Positions 25,123-33,244 of a DNA stretch of 64,000 nt are shown here, one piece after another. The stretch's first letter is position 1. Each line of letters opens with the position of its first letter. The stretch is from Thermoplasmatota archaeon. GTDB lineage: Archaea; Thermoplasmatota; Penumbrarchaeia; Penumbrarchaeales; Penumbrarchaeaceae. A program made the translations under genes and the position numbers. The notes beneath the pieces were generated by a model. The model had not been told where the DNA came from. It worked only from the letters and a program-made list of their open reading frames with translations, and searched no databases. The stretch lies in the NCBI GenBank assembly GCA_029762535.1, contig JARVGK010000016.1:1-64000 (forward strand), read 5' to 3'.

Positions 25123-26448
25123 ATGCCCAACAAGATATGCATCAGGAAGGAAACGAAGAACCGTTGGGAACGACGGACGCCGCTGACCCCGGATAACGTA
25201 TTGAGGCTTCGGAACGACCAGGACATATCCGTAGCTGTCGAGCCCTCCGATCTCAGGGTATTCCCGGACGAGGAATACTCGGACGCGGGGGCTGAGCTGA
25301 CCCATGATCTGTCCGGATGTGATATCATCCTCGGGATCAAGGAGGTTCCGATACACGACATACTGGAAGGCAAGACATACCTGTTCTTCTCCCACACCAT
25401 AAAAGGCCAGAAGCACAACATGAGGATGCTCGAAAAACTCGTAGAGCGAAAATGCACGCTCATCGATTACGAGAGGATAACGGATGAAAGGAACAGGCGA
25501 TTGATATTCTTCGGCTGGCATGCCGGGGCGGCGGGCGTCATAGATACGCTATGGGCCGCGGGAAGGAGGCTTGAATGGGAGGGGGTGAGGAACCCATTCT
25601 CCTCGATAATGACCGCTCATGAATACTCTGACCTTCAAGGCGCAAGGGAGCACATGGCCCAGGTCGGCAGGCTGATCGCCACCTACGGGATCCCATACTC
25701 GGTGAGGCCGTTCGTCGTCGGAATAACCGGAACGGGGAACGTTTCACGCGGTGCCCAGGAGATGCTCGACCTGTTGCCCGTCGTCAACGTAAAACCCGAG
25801 GAACTACCGCTTCTAAAGAAAAGGAAGGATACTGGTAACGTGATCTACAAGGTCGTCTTCGAGGAGAAGGATATGTACTCACCTGTCGAGAAGGGCGCTG
25901 CCTTCGACCTTCAGGATTATTATGACCATCCGCAGGGATACATGTCCAGGTTCATCGATTATGTCCCCTACATGTCCGCTATAATAAACTGCGTCTACTG
26001 GGACCCAAAGTATCCCCGCCTCCTGACGAAGACCCAGGTCAAGGACCTTTACTCGGGCCATATGTCCCCAAAACTGAGGGTCATCGGCGACATCAGCTGC
26101 GACATTGAGGGGTCGATGGAAGTGACAATAAAGCCGACCATTCCTGACTCTCCGGTATTCATTTATGACCCCTGGGAGGACAAGGATATCCCCGGATGGA
26201 AGGGAACAGGCCCAGTTGTGATGGCGGTGGAGAACCTGCCGGCGGAGATCCCTTTAGAGGCCTCCGAATATTTCGGGGGGAAACTGATGGAGTTCATTCC
26301 GTTCCTGGCGAACGCCGCTTTCGATGGAGAGCTAAAGGACCTCAAACTCCCAAAACCCCTGATGAACGCCCTCATCCTTTTCAAGGGAGATTTCACTGAG
26401 AGTTACAGGTACATGGAGGATCTCCTGAATAGGAGGAATGATAGATGA
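25123..26448 (+). CDS. Lysine-ketoglutarate reductase half of AASS-type pathway
   Basis: A 441-residue enzyme like the N-terminal half of eukaryotic AASS/LKR. Typical stretches are 'RKETKNRWERRTPLTPDNV', 'FFSHTIKGQKHNMRML', 'LIDYERITDE', 'FFGWHAGAAGVIDTLW' and the nucleotide-binding 'ITGTGNVSRGAQE'. It condenses lysine and 2-oxoglutarate to saccharopine with NADPH, or runs in reverse. It belongs to the alanine dehydrogenase / transhydrogenase fold. ATG 25123 is chosen over an upstream TTG. Its stop overlaps the start of the saccharopine dehydrogenase gene (ATGA), so both are made together. It is a split version of the fused animal and plant enzyme. Confidence 0.88.
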   Translation: MPNKICIRKETKNRWERRTPLTPDNVLRLRNDQDISVAVEPSDLRVFPDEEYSDAGAELTHDLSGCDIILGIKEVPIHDILEGKTYLFFSHTIKGQKHNMRMLEKLVERKCTLIDYERITDERNRRLIFFGWHAGAAGVIDTLWAAGRRLEWEGVRNPFSSIMTAHEYSDLQGAREHMAQVGRLIATYGIPYSVRPFVVGITGTGNVSRGAQEMLDLLPVVNVKPEELPLLKKRKDTGNVIYKVVFEEKDMYSPVEKGAAFDLQDYYDHPQGYMSRFIDYVPYMSAIINCVYWDPKYPRLLTKTQVKDLYSGHMSPKLRVIGDISCDIEGSMEVTIKPTIPDSPVFIYDPWEDKDIPGWKGTGPVVMAVENLPAEIPLEASEYFGGKLMEFIPFLANAAFDGELKDLKLPKPLMNALILFKGDFTESYRYMEDLLNRRNDR

Positions 26449-27749
26449 AGAGCGTTCTGGTACTCGGGGCAGGGCTGGTTTCAAAGCCCCTCATCTCATA
26501 CCTGATAGACCGCTGTGGATATTCTCTCACGGTCGCCAGCCGCACCTTGGATAAGGCCCAAAAGGCGATAGGGGAGCGCAAGATGGGGTTTGCCATGAGT
26601 TTCGACATCGATTCGGACCCCTCCCTCAGGGAGATCGTCTCCCAGCACGATGCCGTGGTCTCCCTTCTTCCATACACCCATCACCTGGATGTCGCCAGAG
26701 CGGCCATAGCCGAGGGTGTGCATCTGATCACCACTTCATATGTGAGCGATGCCATGAGGGACCTGGACCAAGAAGCCGAGGATTCGGGCATCACCCTTCT
26801 GAACGAGATAGGATTGGACCCGGGCATAGACCACATGGAGGCCATGAGGATAATGGATGCCGTCAAGGAAAAGGGGGGTGAGGTTCTGGAGTTCGTATCA
26901 TACTGCGGGGGGCTGCCTGCTCCCGAGGCTAACGACAACCCTTTCGGTTACAAGTTCTCCTGGAGCCCCAAGGGAGTGGTCCTCGCCTCGAGGAACAAGG
27001 CTAGGTTCAGAAGGAACGGCAAGGTCGAGGAGATCCCCGGAAAGGAACTGTTCGCCAACTACGAGACCGTCGACATACCCGGCCTGGGAAGCTTCGAGGG
27101 CTATCCCAATCGGGATTCCGTCCCATATGCGGAAATTTACGGGATCCCGGAGGCCAGGACCATACTCAGGGGGACGCTAAGGAACAAGGGCTGGTGCGAC
27201 ACATGGAAAGGGCTTCACGATATCGACATGCTCGGGGACCATCCGGTCGAAGGTGACACCTACCTCGAAATGATGGACTCGTTGTTACCTGGAGAGGGTG
27301 AAGTTCGAGACAGGATCGCATCGCTGTTGAGTACGTACGATAATGAGCTGGCCCTCTCGAACCTGGAGTGGCTCGGGCTTCTATCTGATTCTCCCGTGAT
27401 GGACCGCACTAGCATCGTGGACGCTCTTTCGAAGCTCCTTGAATCAAGACTGAAATACAAGGAAGGGGAACGGGACATGATCGTTCTCCAGCACCGCTTC
27501 GAGGTAAAGCTCCCGGAGGGAGAGAGGACACTGCTATCGACCATGATAGATTTCGGGATCCCGGGAGGGGACTCGGCAATGTCCAGAACCGTAGGGATCC
27601 CGGCCGCGATAGGTGTGGACATCCTGCTGAAGGAAAAGGATATTCCAAAGGGTGTTGTGATCCCGACGATCCCCGCTATCTACGAACCCGCATTGAAGAG
27701 GCTTGGGGATGAGGGAATAAAATTTGAAAATACAGCAGAGGCCCGTTAA
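26445..27749 (+). CDS. Saccharopine dehydrogenase (AASS C-terminal-like)
   Basis: A 434-residue saccharopine dehydrogenase. The Rossmann motif 'VLVLGAGLVSKPLISYL' starts at residue 4. 'SLLPYTHHLDVARAAI', 'HLITTSYVSDAMRDLD', 'EIGLDPGIDHMEAM' and 'YCGGLPAPEANDNPFGYKF' are hallmark segments of eukaryotic-type saccharopine reductase/dehydrogenase. It oxidises saccharopine to glutamate and 2-aminoadipate semialdehyde. Start overlaps the reductase stop by 4 bases. With the upstream gene it forms a complete two-step route from lysine to aminoadipate semialdehyde. Direction in vivo, degradation or synthesis, cannot be read from sequence. Confidence 0.9.
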   Translation: MKSVLVLGAGLVSKPLISYLIDRCGYSLTVASRTLDKAQKAIGERKMGFAMSFDIDSDPSLREIVSQHDAVVSLLPYTHHLDVARAAIAEGVHLITTSYVSDAMRDLDQEAEDSGITLLNEIGLDPGIDHMEAMRIMDAVKEKGGEVLEFVSYCGGLPAPEANDNPFGYKFSWSPKGVVLASRNKARFRRNGKVEEIPGKELFANYETVDIPGLGSFEGYPNRDSVPYAEIYGIPEARTILRGTLRNKGWCDTWKGLHDIDMLGDHPVEGDTYLEMMDSLLPGEGEVRDRIASLLSTYDNELALSNLEWLGLLSDSPVMDRTSIVDALSKLLESRLKYKEGERDMIVLQHRFEVKLPEGERTLLSTMIDFGIPGGDSAMSRTVGIPAAIGVDILLKEKDIPKGVVIPTIPAIYEPALKRLGDEGIKFENTAEAR

Positions 27750-27773
27750 GGACCTCTGCATACCGCCCTCACT

Positions 27774-28313
27774 TTAGTTTCCGGAGTTCCTGTTCTGGGC
27801 TCCGTTCCCGCCGTTTGTCTGGTCTCGATCCCTGTCCTGGATCTGGGTTCCGGACCGATCCTGTTCTTCCTGGTCATACGGCTCCTCTGAGGATCCAGGT
27901 TCGCCCTCATCGCAGGAGCCGTCCTTGCTCTGATCGCGGGACCGATCCTGGACATTCTCAGGTTCGCTCTCATCGCAGGAGCCGTCCTTGCTCTGCTCAC
28001 GGGACCGATCCTGGGCGTTCTCAGGTTCACCCTCATCGCAGGAACCGTCCTTGCTCTGCTCGCGCGCCAGCTCGCTAACCTGCATCCCGAACTCACCTGG
28101 ATCGCCCTCGCTGCAGGACCTATCCTTCAAGCGTGCACGATCTCTGATAAGGGCCCCCATGGTCTTTTGGACCCTTTCCAAGGCAGGCGTTCCCTCCGCC
28201 GCTCGTAGGATCGAGCCTTCATCCATCGCACCTGCTGCGGAAGAGATAAGGGCGACCCCTATCAGGATCCCCAACGCCGCAAGGGAGCCGAGGACCAATG
28301 CTTTGGTTTTCAT
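27774..28313 (-). CDS. Secreted repeat protein with Cys/Asp/Glu units
   Basis: A 179-residue protein with a signal peptide ('LGSLAALGILIGVALISSAAG') and no other hydrophobic part. Residues about 85-150 contain three 21-residue repeats built on 'QSKDGSCDEGEPENAQDRS', each with one Cys; a looser relative ('KDRSCSEGDPGEF') precedes them. The tail is Asp/Arg/Gln/Asn-rich and likely disordered. The 'DGSCDEGEP' core is acidic and could bind calcium or another metal. No known family is recognised. It is convergent with the saccharopine dehydrogenase and divergent from another exported protein. Confidence 0.7.
   Translation of the reverse strand: MKTKALVLGSLAALGILIGVALISSAAGAMDEGSILRAAEGTPALERVQKTMGALIRDRARLKDRSCSEGDPGEFGMQVSELAREQSKDGSCDEGEPENAQDRSREQSKDGSCDESEPENVQDRSRDQSKDGSCDEGEPGSSEEPYDQEEQDRSGTQIQDRDRDQTNGGNGAQNRNSGN
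27899..28073 (-). repeat. 63-bp coding tandem repeat, about 2.8 copies
   Basis: Copies at 27899-27961, 27962-28024 and a partial one from 28025 differ by only a few bases. The period is 63 bp (21 codons), so frame is kept. High identity points to recent expansion by slippage or recombination, and copy number may vary between strains. Confidence 0.8.
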
Positions 28314-28511
28314 TTTTTCCTCCTGGGCACATTACACGTAACCCATAGGAGACAGGACCATCGATACTTAAACCGATTATGGAACGCGGCTCTAGATGTG
28401 GTACGGTCCTCTAGATATCGGAACGCCCCGATACTTCATGGTGGTTAACCCTATCTCGATTAGAGCATCGTACCATATTTGACTTATATATCGCGACATA
28501 TACTAAGGAAC
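28314..28511. promoter_or_regulatory. Divergent promoter region with inverted repeats
   Basis: 198 bases between two divergent genes for exported proteins. 'cttatatatc' (28483-28492) is a TATA-like box centred 25 bases before ATG 28512. TGGTACG (about 28397-28403) and CGTACCA (about 28467-28473) are exact inverted copies 63 bases apart, and 'ctctagat' occurs twice between 28389 and 28420. These could be operator sites that co-regulate the two genes, perhaps through the double winged-helix regulator encoded at 29500-30003 (inference). Confidence 0.45.
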
Positions 28512-29519
28512 ATGAGAAAAGCGGCTATCGCGGCATCGATCCTCCTGGCCTCGATATTACTTTTATCGGGTTCGGCAAATGCCAATGATCCGATGGGAGG
28601 ACGGGGCTCCGATGAAGGAATGAGGCAAAACGGAACACCTGGTGGCCCATCAGGTTCGCCCCATCCCTGGGGAGCGATGGAAGGGGGCAGGAATATCGGC
28701 AATGAGATGATGTTCAGGTATTCCCGTAACGGACCGGACATTGGGATAACGGATAAGGACGGAAAAGGTATAACGATGAGGATATCCGATGTTGGATTGT
28801 CGGGGGATGACGGATATTATCTCATAGATATTGCCGAAAGGAACTGGACATACAGCGAACTCGATGATGAGAACGGCGGGGCCATAGGAAGATATGACCT
28901 TTCGTCCTCATGGAGACCTGGAAATTCAACAGTGAACATTTCTCTCGAGTTCGAGCTAGAATGGACACATGAAGGCGGACAGCTCCGATACCGTCTAAAT
29001 ATCGAGGGCATACCCGATGACGGCATGTTAACGATACGCAGCACCTATCGTCTGGAATCCTTTGATGAATGGGGGCCCGGGTTCAAGGCGGAAGGCAGAG
29101 GAGTTAGAATAATAGGGGAGAGGGAGGACGATCTCGGAAGGATCGAGAGCGCAGGCCGTATGAGATACCGATCATCGAACTCATGGGAGGAGGCCCCGGC
29201 CGAGATAACGATAACACCATCTGACGACGAAACGTCCGTGAACACGTCAGCTACCCTTGAAAAAGGCGCTGATTCCATATCCACGGAAGCAACGATAACC
29301 CTGTTCGAGAGCTTCGTGAACGAACTAAGCCATGTCATCGATGGAGGGATCAGCTACGTAAGGGACCATATCGCATCCTTCCTCATCGGTCTCGGATCCG
29401 CAATGATGGTCGTTGTCGTCTCTTTGGCCCTCCTATCCCGGATCAGAGTGGACGGGTCCGAGGGTGTCGTTTTGGAGAAGAACAGATATTACCGCAGCGT
29501 CAAAGGACGGAGTCGATGA
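28512..29519 (+). CDS. Exported membrane-anchored protein, unknown function
   Basis: A 335-residue protein. A signal peptide ('ASILLASILLLSGSANA') is followed by a Gly/Pro/Met-rich stretch, a beta-rich extracellular domain with several N-glycosylation sequons ('NWTYS', 'NSTVNIS'), and a C-terminal membrane helix ('FLIGLGSAMMVVVVSLALL') with a basic tail. I recognise no family. The start is set by a TATA-like box 25 bases upstream (leaderless). It shares a promoter region with the Cys-repeat protein and converges on the regulator gene, overlapping it by 20 bases. Confidence 0.7.
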   Translation: MRKAAIAASILLASILLLSGSANANDPMGGRGSDEGMRQNGTPGGPSGSPHPWGAMEGGRNIGNEMMFRYSRNGPDIGITDKDGKGITMRISDVGLSGDDGYYLIDIAERNWTYSELDDENGGAIGRYDLSSSWRPGNSTVNISLEFELEWTHEGGQLRYRLNIEGIPDDGMLTIRSTYRLESFDEWGPGFKAEGRGVRIIGEREDDLGRIESAGRMRYRSSNSWEEAPAEITITPSDDETSVNTSATLEKGADSISTEATITLFESFVNELSHVIDGGISYVRDHIASFLIGLGSAMMVVVVSLALLSRIRVDGSEGVVLEKNRYYRSVKGRSR

Positions 29520-30003
29520 TGCGGTCGAATATACTGGTCTTGTACATCACCAAAAGCGTTCCCATCAGGTCCGGTTCGGCAACGTGATAGAACCTTTCCC
29601 GGCCGACCGTTTCGGCTCGGAGTATCCCCATCCCCTCAAGCCTCCTGAGGTGATAGGAGAGAGTCGCGCTCGTGAATGAAAAGCTCTCCAGAATGCGGCT
29701 GGGATTCGATCCGGGATGTTCGATCAGATAGAGGACTATTCCACGGGGGATCTCTCTCCTTAGAATGGATAGCGCCTTCTTCTCGTCCCTCGAAAAACTG
29801 TCGCGAACGTAATACCTGACATGTCCATCCACATGTTCGGAGGTGATCATCTCGGCCTTGATCATGGCGTTGATATGGAAATCTAGCTGCCCTACCGCCA
29901 CTTCGAGGTCCCTTGAGATCCCCCTGAAATGCAGCCCTGGATTGGCCCTGATATGCTCGAATATCCTTTTCCTAACCGGGAGATCGAGCAGGTCCTTCAA
30001 CAT
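29500..30003 (-). CDS. Double winged-helix transcriptional regulator
   Basis: A 167-residue protein with two winged-helix domains. The first is 'LPVRKRIFEHIRANPGLHFRG', seen as 'RKRIFEHIRANPG' plus 'VAVGQLDFHINAMIKAEMI'. The second is 'RGIVLYLIEHPG' plus 'SATLSYHLRRLEGMGIL' and a wing 'GRERFYHVAEP'. Two tandem domains of this ArsR-like kind are frequent in Thermoplasmatota. The coding start is one of two adjacent ATGs (30006 or 30003). GGAGG lies 5 bases before the second, so 30003 is used. It overlaps the small membrane-protein gene upstream, so the pair is translationally coupled; the membrane partner may sense or anchor the regulator (inference). Confidence 0.85.
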   Translation of the reverse strand: MLKDLLDLPVRKRIFEHIRANPGLHFRGISRDLEVAVGQLDFHINAMIKAEMITSEHVDGHVRYYVRDSFSRDEKKALSILRREIPRGIVLYLIEHPGSNPSRILESFSFTSATLSYHLRRLEGMGILRAETVGRERFYHVAEPDLMGTLLVMYKTSIFDRIIDSVL

Positions 30004-30269
30004 CATCTCCTCCACAGGGCGATGGACAAGAACCCTATGATCACACCGAGGACTATAATGAAATACCTGACCCATCCTGGAACGAACAGCGTTCCTATTT
30101 TCGACAGGATGTCAAGGGAGGAATAGATGAGGATCAAAGCCCCCGATATAGACAGTAACGGCGGCCCGATCCCTCTCCTGTATCTGAATGCGATGATCCC
30201 AAGGGCGATCATTATCACGGAAAGGCACAGCAATGCCCCCGAGAGCAGATCGAAAGGGAAAAGCCGCAT
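30003..30269 (-). CDS. Small three-helix membrane protein
   Basis: An 88-residue protein made almost wholly of three membrane helices ('LLSGALLCLSVIMIALGII', 'PPLLSISGALILIYSSLDIL', 'YFIIVLGVIIGFLSIALW'). No family recognised. Its stop overlaps the start of the winged-helix regulator, so it may form a membrane-protein/regulator pair. Confidence 0.7.
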   Translation of the reverse strand: MRLFPFDLLSGALLCLSVIMIALGIIAFRYRRGIGPPLLSISGALILIYSSLDILSKIGTLFVPGWVRYFIIVLGVIIGFLSIALWRR

Positions 30270-30290
30270 AGGGGATAATATGCTACTTCT

Positions 30291-31217
30291 TTATTGAACC
30301 TTGCCGGAGCGATACCTAAGAATGAATCTCTTAACGGCCTTCTCGGCAACGACCAGATATATAGAGAAGGATATCAAAAAAATCGAAAGAACCCTCACGG
30401 CGGAGGGTGCCTCGTAGAGAAAGGCCCATGCCAGGAACGAGGCTATGATGGGTTTGAGGTAGAAGAACGATGATCCCTTCGACACCTCGATCTTGTCGAG
30501 GGCTATGAAGAAGAGCATGTAGGCCAACCCCACTGAGATGAAGGACATGAACAGCAGCCCCGCCCAGCTCATCGCCGATATCGAGGCTATATCGAGCGAC
30601 GCCCCCCTTATCATAAGAAGCGGGATCATGAACAGGGATCCCACGATCAGGCTTATGGGGGTCGTGACCCTAGGATCTATCCTTTTGTTCAATGGCTTCA
30701 TCATCACCGAATAGACGGAGAAGCATATAACGGAGAAAAGGATCATTATAGGGGATGAATTGAACGATAACCCACCCCCTTCAGAGACCGAGATTATCAC
30801 GATCCCTGCGGCTCCGAGGACGATCCCCGCCATTCCCACGATGCCCATCCTCTCTTTGAGGATGAGAAGGGACAAAGGGGCTATGAACAACGGCACAGTG
30901 GATATCAATGTCGCCGCGGAGGACGCGCTTATGCCGACGAGCGCAAGATGGAAAAGGGTGAACGTTGCCGTTATGCCAAGCATTGAAAGGAGCATGAGCT
31001 GGGTCCAATCCCTCAACCGGGTCTCCTTCCAGTTCACCTTCTTTCGATATATCCAGATGGCCGGGACCAGTACCAATCCCCCGAGAAAGAAGCGTAGAAA
31101 AGCGATCCATAGAGGATGCATATCATCATTGATGGCCTTGGTGATCACCTCTATCGTGCTCCAGAGGAATATCACCCCCAATAGCATCGATATGGCCCCT
31201 CCTCCATCAACCTTCAA
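30291..31217 (-). CDS. EamA/DMT-family transporter
   Basis: A 308-residue protein with about ten membrane helices in two EamA repeats. The first opens 'LLGVIFLWSTIEVITKAI' with 'HPLWIAFLRFFLGGLVL'; the second contains 'ISVGLAYMLFFIALDKIEVSKGSSFFYLKPI', of which 'SKGSSFFYLKPIIASFLAW' is the typical motif. The family exports amino acids and other metabolites. Substrate unknown. It lies 21 bases upstream of the small membrane protein on the same strand, so all three genes may be one operon. Confidence 0.9.
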   Translation of the reverse strand: MKVDGGGAISMLLGVIFLWSTIEVITKAINDDMHPLWIAFLRFFLGGLVLVPAIWIYRKKVNWKETRLRDWTQLMLLSMLGITATFTLFHLALVGISASSAATLISTVPLFIAPLSLLILKERMGIVGMAGIVLGAAGIVIISVSEGGGLSFNSSPIMILFSVICFSVYSVMMKPLNKRIDPRVTTPISLIVGSLFMIPLLMIRGASLDIASISAMSWAGLLFMSFISVGLAYMLFFIALDKIEVSKGSSFFYLKPIIASFLAWAFLYEAPSAVRVLSIFLISFSIYLVVAEKAVKRFILRYRSGKVQ

Positions 31218-31310
31218 CGCATGACTCTCCTGAAGCTGATCACGAACGACAAAAACCTGGTCGTATTAATCCTTTTTCTCGCCATTCACGACGCATCGCT
31301 ATCAGGATTG

Positions 31311-31320
31311 TTTTATATAC
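31311..31320 (+). promoter_or_regulatory. TATA-like box for the POT-type transporter
   Basis: 'ttttatatac' is centred about 32 bases before ATG 31348. Confidence 0.45.
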
Positions 31321-31347
31321 ATACCCGCAATAAGGTTGGGTTCCACC

Positions 31348-33231
31348 ATGAAATGGCCTAGCCCGACCAGTTGGTTCCGAGATACGTATAGCAAGTTCCC
31401 CGCCGTTTACTGGACAGCCATGAGCTTCGAGCTCATGGAGAGAGGGGCATACTATCTGATGATGCCCATTCTGGTCATCCATGCCCAGTACAACGTCGGG
31501 GTTCCCCTCTACATGGCAGCATGGATCACCATGTTCATGTACCCGCTCCAGTACGGTATTCCGATCCTGAGCGGGGCCCTCGCCGAGAAACTGGGATACC
31601 GAAAACAGATAATCTTCGCCTTTTCCGTGCTCTCTATCGCGTATATGTTCCTCTCGTTCGCCAATTCCACCGTCACGATAATTCTATCCGTGATGCTCGT
31701 GGGGATCGGCATCGGCTCGTACAAACCCCTCGTTTCGGCCACAGTGGCCAAATCCACATCGGACAAGGACCGAAACTATGCCTACAGTATCTACTACTGG
31801 ATCGTGAATTTCGCCGCGGCCGTATTCCCAACGATATGGACCCTGATGGAGATCGCCAAGATCGTCGACCCTACCGTTTACGCTTACGTGTTCAGGGTCG
31901 GTTCCATATTCATGGTCGTTAATATATTCACGGCCATACTCATATTCAAAGAGGTCCCCCGAACAGGCCAGGTCAGGACCGTCAAGGACGTGGGAAGGAA
32001 CATTTCCATCGCCTTCAGGGATGGGAAGTTCGTTGTCATGGTCCTTTTGATTGGAGGGTTCTGGGCGCTATATTCCACGATGCTGAACGCCCTTCCGTTG
32101 ACCCTTTTCAATTTCAAACTGGTCCCCATATGGTTCACCCCCATGATGTTAGGGATATTCAACCCCGCCACCATAATACTCCTGGGTTTCAAGATAAGCA
32201 AGTTCGTGGAGAAGATGGAATCGCTGAAGGTCGTCATGTCGGGGATCATACTCTATCTGGTAGGACTTGCGATAATCGGTCTGACCTTGAATTGGATCCT
32301 TGTGATCGTCGGGATCATCATCGTTTCCATAGGAGAGTTCATGGTCGCTCCCGGTTACCTCGCATTCGTCTCGAAGCTGGCACCCAAAGAGAAGGTCTCG
32401 GCATACATAGGTACGAACTTCCTCTCGTCCATGGTCGGACTTGTTGGGGGAACCTTCGTCTTCGGAGGACTATATACCATCGTAGGGGCGGGCATGGGGA
32501 GGCCCAGGTTCTTCTACGGCCTGCTTATCGCAATAGGCCTTCTGCTTCTCATCGGATTCATGATCTACTACAAAGCATGGGGCCGGGAGATCATAGACAG
32601 GTCCAAGAAGATCAGGATGATGCAGGAGGGTGGTTCGATCGAGGATTATGCAACGACCGAGCCATTCATCATGAGGATATTCGACCGGAAGAGATCCGCC
32701 ATAGTACCGATGCTCCTCATCCCAATAATATTGGTATCGACGTTCATGATGGGAACGAATGAATATTTCCCGCCCCCTTCCCAGACGGATGATGTCATCG
32801 TCGTTTACGAGGAGAACCTCATACAGATAGGGTCCAACGGATACCTACAAGAGGGTGCTTCCGAGATCATCACTGTGGAAGTGCCTGGAACGCCGATGTG
32901 GTTCAACCTCAGCCTGTCATGGCAGGACGAGCCCGCCGGCGGATTGTTCAGGGAGAACCTGGCAGATTCGTTCAGGATCGTTCTGACCTCGCCAGAAGGC
33001 AGAGTGTATGATGGATGCAATGCCGAATCATACACCGGAAGCCTGACCATCAGTTTCAACACCCCTCCCGAGGACAGGCCTACTTTGTCCGGTGAATGGA
33101 CCGTCACCGTGACATGCGTCGAAGCGGGGGACGTCATATCAAGAGGGCCCTTCGGCCTCATCACCTTCGAAGAGGACAACGGAAATGATTGGGCCCTGAC
33201 CGGGTCTATAACGACACTCGTTGAGGCTTGA
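31348..33231 (+). CDS. POT/PTR-type peptide transporter with C-terminal ectodomain
   Basis: A 627-residue major facilitator protein. The first helix carries 'ELMERGAYY', matching the ExxERxxYY proton-coupling signature of POT/PTR oligopeptide transporters. About 12-14 helices follow, with the loop 'PILSGALAEKLGYRKQ' being the usual MFS motif A. After the last helix ('VPMLLIPIILVSTFMMG', about residue 465) comes a beta-rich domain of some 135 residues ('VPGTPMWFNLSLSWQD', 'SGEWTVTVTCVEAGD') with a look of P-domain or pre-peptidase C-terminal sandwiches. Such a domain is not part of the family and would lie outside the cell. It may capture peptides or bind the envelope (inference). Confidence 0.87.
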   Translation: MKWPSPTSWFRDTYSKFPAVYWTAMSFELMERGAYYLMMPILVIHAQYNVGVPLYMAAWITMFMYPLQYGIPILSGALAEKLGYRKQIIFAFSVLSIAYMFLSFANSTVTIILSVMLVGIGIGSYKPLVSATVAKSTSDKDRNYAYSIYYWIVNFAAAVFPTIWTLMEIAKIVDPTVYAYVFRVGSIFMVVNIFTAILIFKEVPRTGQVRTVKDVGRNISIAFRDGKFVVMVLLIGGFWALYSTMLNALPLTLFNFKLVPIWFTPMMLGIFNPATIILLGFKISKFVEKMESLKVVMSGIILYLVGLAIIGLTLNWILVIVGIIIVSIGEFMVAPGYLAFVSKLAPKEKVSAYIGTNFLSSMVGLVGGTFVFGGLYTIVGAGMGRPRFFYGLLIAIGLLLLIGFMIYYKAWGREIIDRSKKIRMMQEGGSIEDYATTEPFIMRIFDRKRSAIVPMLLIPIILVSTFMMGTNEYFPPPSQTDDVIVVYEENLIQIGSNGYLQEGASEIITVEVPGTPMWFNLSLSWQDEPAGGLFRENLADSFRIVLTSPEGRVYDGCNAESYTGSLTISFNTPPEDRPTLSGEWTVTVTCVEAGDVISRGPFGLITFEEDNGNDWALTGSITTLVEA

Positions 33232-33244
33232 TCATCAGAGAGGA

